Origin: Vitis vinifera
Lineage: Eukaryota; Streptophyta; Magnoliopsida; Vitales; Vitaceae
Direction of reading: 5' to 3'
Assembly: GCF_030704535.1 (NCBI RefSeq)
Contig: NC_081811.1
Coordinates: 7,544,001 to 7,608,000, forward strand
DNA: 64,000 nt
The first letter of the stretch is position 1. The number at the start of each line of letters is the position of its first letter. A program made the position numbers and the translations under genes. Shown one piece after another: positions 59,050 through 64,000 of the stretch. Below the pieces are notes generated by a model, which saw nothing but the letters and a program-made list of their open reading frames with translations, searched no databases and was not told the origin of the DNA.

Positions 59050-62000
59050 GTATTATCGCAATATAAGAGAGCTGATATAGCTTCACAAGCAACAACACAT
59101 GAAAGAATTTTGACTTTATAAGAATCAGGTGTCACCATTCCATTAGCAGGCATCAGCATCTACTAATGGATGTGGCTTTCCCATCTGCAGGAATTTAAAA
59201 TGTTATCATCAATAGTCCATTCAATTTTGATAGCTACTAGTCTCATCGTGGCGGCCCCTTCTTTTGGAGAAGACGGAAGACTTGTCCCTAGTGATGTAAA
59301 GCCAACGGTTGTGAGAGAGCTTTTTAGATTGGATAATCTTTCCAAAATGCTAGAGTTTATCAAGTTCAATCTTCCTTCTGTTTTACACAGTGATAAGGGG
59401 AAGTTTCCCAGGAAACATGAGCGGATAAAAAGACGGATGAGGTCTACTTTTACCTAAAAAGTACTCACCGCCCATGAATGAATTGCTGAGACAGACCCCA
59501 TTAACCCCATTTTCATCCAGGGACTTTATAACTTTTCCTTTCCACAAAGGAAAGAGAATTTTGTGTCGGACGCATCATTTGATTCTAGGTAAAAGGTACT
59601 TCAAAGCAAAACAACCCCACCCTCCAAAAAACAGAAAAAACACAAACATATATATATAACAGGAGAATAAAGGAAAAGGTAACTGAAAAATCTGTGCCAA
59701 CAACCCATTGAATGACATGGAAATGGCACATAAAGCTCATACAAGCAAAATAAAGAATGGAGAAAGGTGGTGCTGAAAAAATCTATGGGCATTAGAATGT
59801 TTAACGAAACAAGAAGTAGCCCAGGAAAGGGATGACGTTTAAATTATCAACATCTAATTGCTTACTCTCTTTAAGCCTGAACTCAAAAATCTAAATTGGC
59901 ATGCAAAAAAAGTCCTTATTCCACAAAGATATGACAACATAAACCACCAGTGATCTATTACACAAACAGAGGAGTGAGCAGATATTTTGTCCAGTTGAAG
60001 CTACCATACAAGCTTCATCCCTTAAAGGTTATTAACAGTTAGCATACAAAATCATCATCCAAATTTCAAGCCACTGGGATCAAAACTTTCAAGATGTTTA
60101 CTTTTAAGGATGAAGGAAAATGAAATATACCTGAAATTATTTAGTTTCAACTGCAACATATGTTCAGAAAATATGGGCTGAAACTTCTAAAATTAAAAAG
60201 ATTTCAGTTACTCAAAACCAATAGTCAATTCCCATCAGTTTACATTCTCTCCATCTTCAACCATTTAATCAACTTCAACATATAAAACCATTAATAGGTC
60301 TAAAAGCAACCAAATCACTTGAATCCTTGAATGGGAAACACCTTTATACTGAATTGAAATGGAATGCAGAAAGCACCATATGCAAACACATTGAAACAAT
60401 TTAAGTATTTTATTCTGGTCTAAATGCTTATGTGAGCTAAATCAGAAACAATTCTGGTCTCTTGATTTCTTTTAATTCATGATATTATATTAAATTGAAA
60501 GAACAAAACAATTGTAAGCAAGCAATTCTCAATAAATGCATATAATCGAAATAAGCACTGTTTGTAGTGCCATGTTATCAAAAGAAGACCCGTTATGAGT
60601 GCACCATCTTAGAATACCTGCTTACCTCTCTAAAATCCAGATCCAGTGATTGAGAAAAAGCATCTTCCTATGAACCATGATTATAAGGTGCAGTTATATG
60701 GTGGCAAAGCCATATTTGAAAAGAAAATAACCAGCTTCAGAATAGTCTGATCATTTATAACACTAAACTTCATCATTCTATGATCTATACGTTAATCATG
60801 ATTTTTAGACTTAAAATTTTCATTTTAGGCAATAGACGAGCTATACTCTTGCATATTTTATTATTTGCAAATAGATAATTGTTTTTTGGTGATTTTATTA
60901 GCTAAAGATCAAGTACATGCAGCAACTATGTTGAAAACAGGAAATGTTAAAAAGGAAAGGAACAACTACTTTTAAACTTTTGGAATTTGAGCAAGACCAC
61001 TTCTAATGTGCCATTGTATTTAGATGAACTTTAGGTTAAAAGTAGGAAGTTTGATTCTGGAGTTGACATATGAGGGTATGGATCAATGAATGAAATCTGT
61101 AGACTAGTTAATGTTGTACCTTTGAAAATGCTGACACCTAATTTCTGACTTTAACTATACTAGTAATGTGAGATTATAGTTATATTCATACAATGATGTG
61201 GGTGTTGTTAAGCCGTGTAAGGAATTGTAAAAAGAGCATAGAATGACTATTTACAGAAACATTTTTGTTCCACACTCTTCCTTGTACCTTCAACTAAAAG
61301 CAGAGTGCATTCAGAAATGTTAGTGGACAAGAGATTCTTACAGATCACCAACCTGGTAATGCTCAACTGTCAACCACTGCTGGTTCCATGCATTAGATAG
61401 GACCCACGAACGTGAAATATGTAGAGGCACCAGATTCTCTCAGCAAGTTCACCTGGTAATTTTCCATGCATTAAAAGCTAGTCAAGGTCTTAGAAAAAAT
61501 CCTTCTAATTCATCCCTAAAGCTTAAGCATGGATCAGAGTTATTCACACAATTGAGGCATGTATAATAGCGAGCCAAAGACTGAGAAAATAAATAAATAA
61601 ATTTGTTTTACAGTGTAATTTCTTGTAGTTTAGTTTTCTTTGGCGGGAGGATTTCTCATCCTTCTTATTGTACTTCTTTTTCTATCAATATATCTCTGTG
61701 TCGTTTCCAATCAAATAAATAAATAACAGAACAAAACAAAACAAAAACTTCAGGAAATGCTTAATATCTAAATTTTTAGTATATTAGAAGATATAAAGTG
61801 CAAGAGAAATATCATAGGCATGTCAACCAAGCATGTGCTGCAATTAGGAGTGTGTTTTACTGGTGCAATCACTTCATACATTCTAAGGAGTTCAATGTGG
61901 ATTAAACAAGTCTTCTGTTAGATTCTCTAATGAGAACATGTTAGAATGATATATATTGCAGGTTCAAATCCTAATAGTTAGAGTTCATGAATTCGAGTTT

Positions 62001-64000
62001 CTCCTACTACTACTATCCTTGTTTATTAATCTACTGCTACTATTGCTGCTAATTTGCCTGTCCATGTGCAGATATGGGGCTGCATAAAAAGGAGGATGTT
62101 AGATGATGAACCCAAATTCCGACAACTTAAGCTTTTAGGAAAGTTGATAGCTTAATGGAAGATATGTTTATACAAATAATTACAGTCCTTCACCACATAT
62201 TCTAGAACACTACCATGTGTGACAAATTTACATGTACACTTGATCTGCTTGATGAGAACAAGAGACGATCACCATGTGACTTTCTCTGCCATATTGCAAG
62301 ACCCCCCAAATACACTTGGAATATGAATGAATCATAGACATTCCATAAACTATATAACAACCTAGATCATCTTAGATTCATGTACAATTGTAAAAGAAGT
62401 GGACAACAGCGCAAATATAAATAGTATGAAGCATTTTTCATAGTTTTTGACTGAGTTGGACAACCTGCTAACGGTAACAGGAAGAAATTTCTGATCGGCA
62501 TCATTCATCCAAAAAGTTCAAATATATATAAATTTCCATAACATCTAATCTTCACACTGGTGTCTTACTTTCTGACAGAGAGCAATCTTATCAGGTCTGC
62601 TTCCTATCTAATCAAAATGTCAAGAAACTACTATGTTGGGGCCTTCAATTACTAGTTATTAGTTAGAGGATTTAGAAAATGAAGTTAAAGAGGATAGCCA
62701 GAAGAGTCTCAATAAACTCACAGTCTATGTGGTCCTTCCTATCTTGAGTACAACTGCAGCATCTAAAAGACAAAGAAATAACTTGCTGAGAAAAATGCAA
62801 CATTGACCCCCAAAGATCACAAAACTTTGACAAACAACAAAATGAGAAAGGAACAGGGTTACAAACACAAAACCTAATTGTTGAAGAACATCCTTTGAAT
62901 TGAGTGTGTATATCACTCAAATACAGTCTGAACAAGGGTGACCTGCAAAAACAATTTCTCAGCTAAAATAATGAAACTAGCAATTCCATTAAATTTTATT
63001 TATTGGATGTGTAAATGCCCTTAATATAAAAGGGCATTTATACTTCCAATGCACTCATTTCAAAACAGTTGGACATCCAAAAATCATACGAGTACCATGA
63101 AGGAATAGCAAATGCTGCAAGAACAGGGGATAGTTTCCACAGCTGATGAAGATCACCACCAACTAGTACATTCAGATACTCAAGAATGGCATTTTCCTAG
63201 TTTAAACAAAGAGATGAGAAGCGGCTCAAAAATAGTGATACAAACAAGGTCAAGTATTAAGTAAAGAAGGATGAGGAGCCAGTAGCTAGCTGATCAGTGA
63301 TGGTGCTGACTTGCAACATATACACCATATGTATCAGCATGAAGAAAAAAGGAATCTGGATTGCAATCTATAACAATGTAAATTACAAAAATTTGAATTT
63401 AAAGATGCTAGCTAAATTTTTGTTCTGAAATAAAGAAACAAAGACAGCATAGTAGAAATTAAGAAAGTTAAAATGAAAAGGTGCAAAAATACATCAATAA
63501 CAAACAAAGAGTGATGCATCAATATGATCAACCTTCAAGACAAATGCAATTATGTTTCTTGTGGAAATTTTCAGCGGGAACCGACAGCTACAAGAAGCAT
63601 GCATTAAAATAGAATATGCACATACATCTGCCAATATAATCAACTGGAAAAAATTTACAGCACAAATACCTTCAGGTCCAATACATCCTCTTTAGAATGA
63701 GGACTTTGAGATCTTCCTGTAAGCAAGTTGCATATTTCACTATATTGCTTTGGGATATTAATGGAATCATATGAATCTGACATGAAATATTCAAGTAGAC
63801 AACTCCACCTTCTTGCAATACATCCTAATAACAAGAGCTCCTGTTATAAATCAGACAACAGAAAAAGTAAATTATGTAATGAATGTCAACTAAAATATCA
63901 ACTGAATTCCTAACAAATACATTAAGAAAAGAGTTAGATTCATCTATGTAACTTGATGAGAACAATATAGGGAATTCAACAAGAAGTTTGATTGGCATGA
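59050..64000 (-). other. Intron-like region of an unidentified minus-strand gene
   Basis: Mostly non-coding AT-rich sequence without transposon signatures. Four short minus-strand stretches are bounded by plausible splice sites and have open frames: 60667-60626 (phase-0, EDAFSQSLDLDFRE), about 61450-61378 (ending NAWNQQWLTVEHYQ before GTTGGT), 62603-62569 (EADLIRLLSVR), and 63716-63670 (GRSQSPHSKEDVLDLK). They may be exons of one gene running in from the right edge, but they do not identify a family and joining phases were not fully consistent. Treat as a hypothesis. Confidence 0.3.

Noticed and set aside
59163..59457. Overlapping open frames on both strands
   Set aside because: Both are readable but neither shows a domain, a splice context or coding-like composition that I can defend. 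It may be a repeat fragment.

Overview
The window is nuclear DNA of a flowering plant. Genes have GT-AG introns and encode plant-only families: a secondary-wall cellulose synthase, an LRR receptor kinase, a MYB-CC phosphate-response regulator and a VSP-type HAD acid phosphatase. The spaces between genes are AT-rich and full of retrotransposon, MITE and microsatellite debris. A woody eudicot such as grapevine would fit, but the species is inferred from style only. There are no bacterial, plasmid or phage signals.

Layout. Bases 1-22,000 are almost entirely repeat-derived. They contain a recent 166-bp tandem duplication (1398-1721), a degenerate ~150-bp tandem array (4381-4830), a nearly full-length but dead Ty1/copia element on the minus strand (6539-11362) with a Tourist/Harbinger-like MITE inside its 5' LTR, a decayed gene-like block (11370-13080), an LTR-like repeat (14380-15920) with a second copy at 55.6 kb, a decayed plus-strand copia pol (17315-18780), and a minus-strand pogo/Tigger transposase relic (19240-21350) that appears to be split by an LTR fragment. 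From 22.4 to 26.0 kb lies an LRR receptor-like kinase with one intron and a frameshifted last dozen codons. From 28.1 to 32.4 kb, on the minus strand, is a complete 12-exon CESA4-type cellulose synthase (1,044 residues).

From 34.5 to 43.9 kb, on the minus strand, is a PHR1/PHL1-type MYB-CC transcription factor with 7 coding exons (517 residues). Its large introns hold a tRNA-derived SINE and a short LINE-tail insertion with a 23-bp target-site duplication. Its 5' leader and promoter region extends to about 47.1 kb and contains a degenerate ~120-bp tandem repeat. A 761-bp DNA transposon with an 8-bp target duplication sits at 47.7-48.5 kb. From 49.6 to 52.0 kb, on the minus strand, is a three-exon HAD class IIIB acid phosphatase/VSP-like gene (256 residues). 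After that come a GRF-zinc-finger-like relic (53.7-54.0 kb), the second copy of the LTR-like repeat, a small hypothetical minus-strand protein (58.7-59.0 kb), and a 59-64 kb stretch that looks like introns of an unidentified minus-strand gene with a few short candidate exons.

The genes are independent loci, not an operon or pathway cluster. CESA4 makes secondary-wall cellulose, PHR1 controls phosphate-starvation genes, and the acid phosphatase family includes phosphate-responsive members. A PHR1 link to the phosphatase is only speculation. I found no convincing undescribed biological system. The most interesting items are the nested transposons, the shared 3' tail of the SINE and the LINE fragment, and the gene-associated degenerate tandem repeats. 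All splice sites were placed by eye from GT/AG, reading phase and family conservation.
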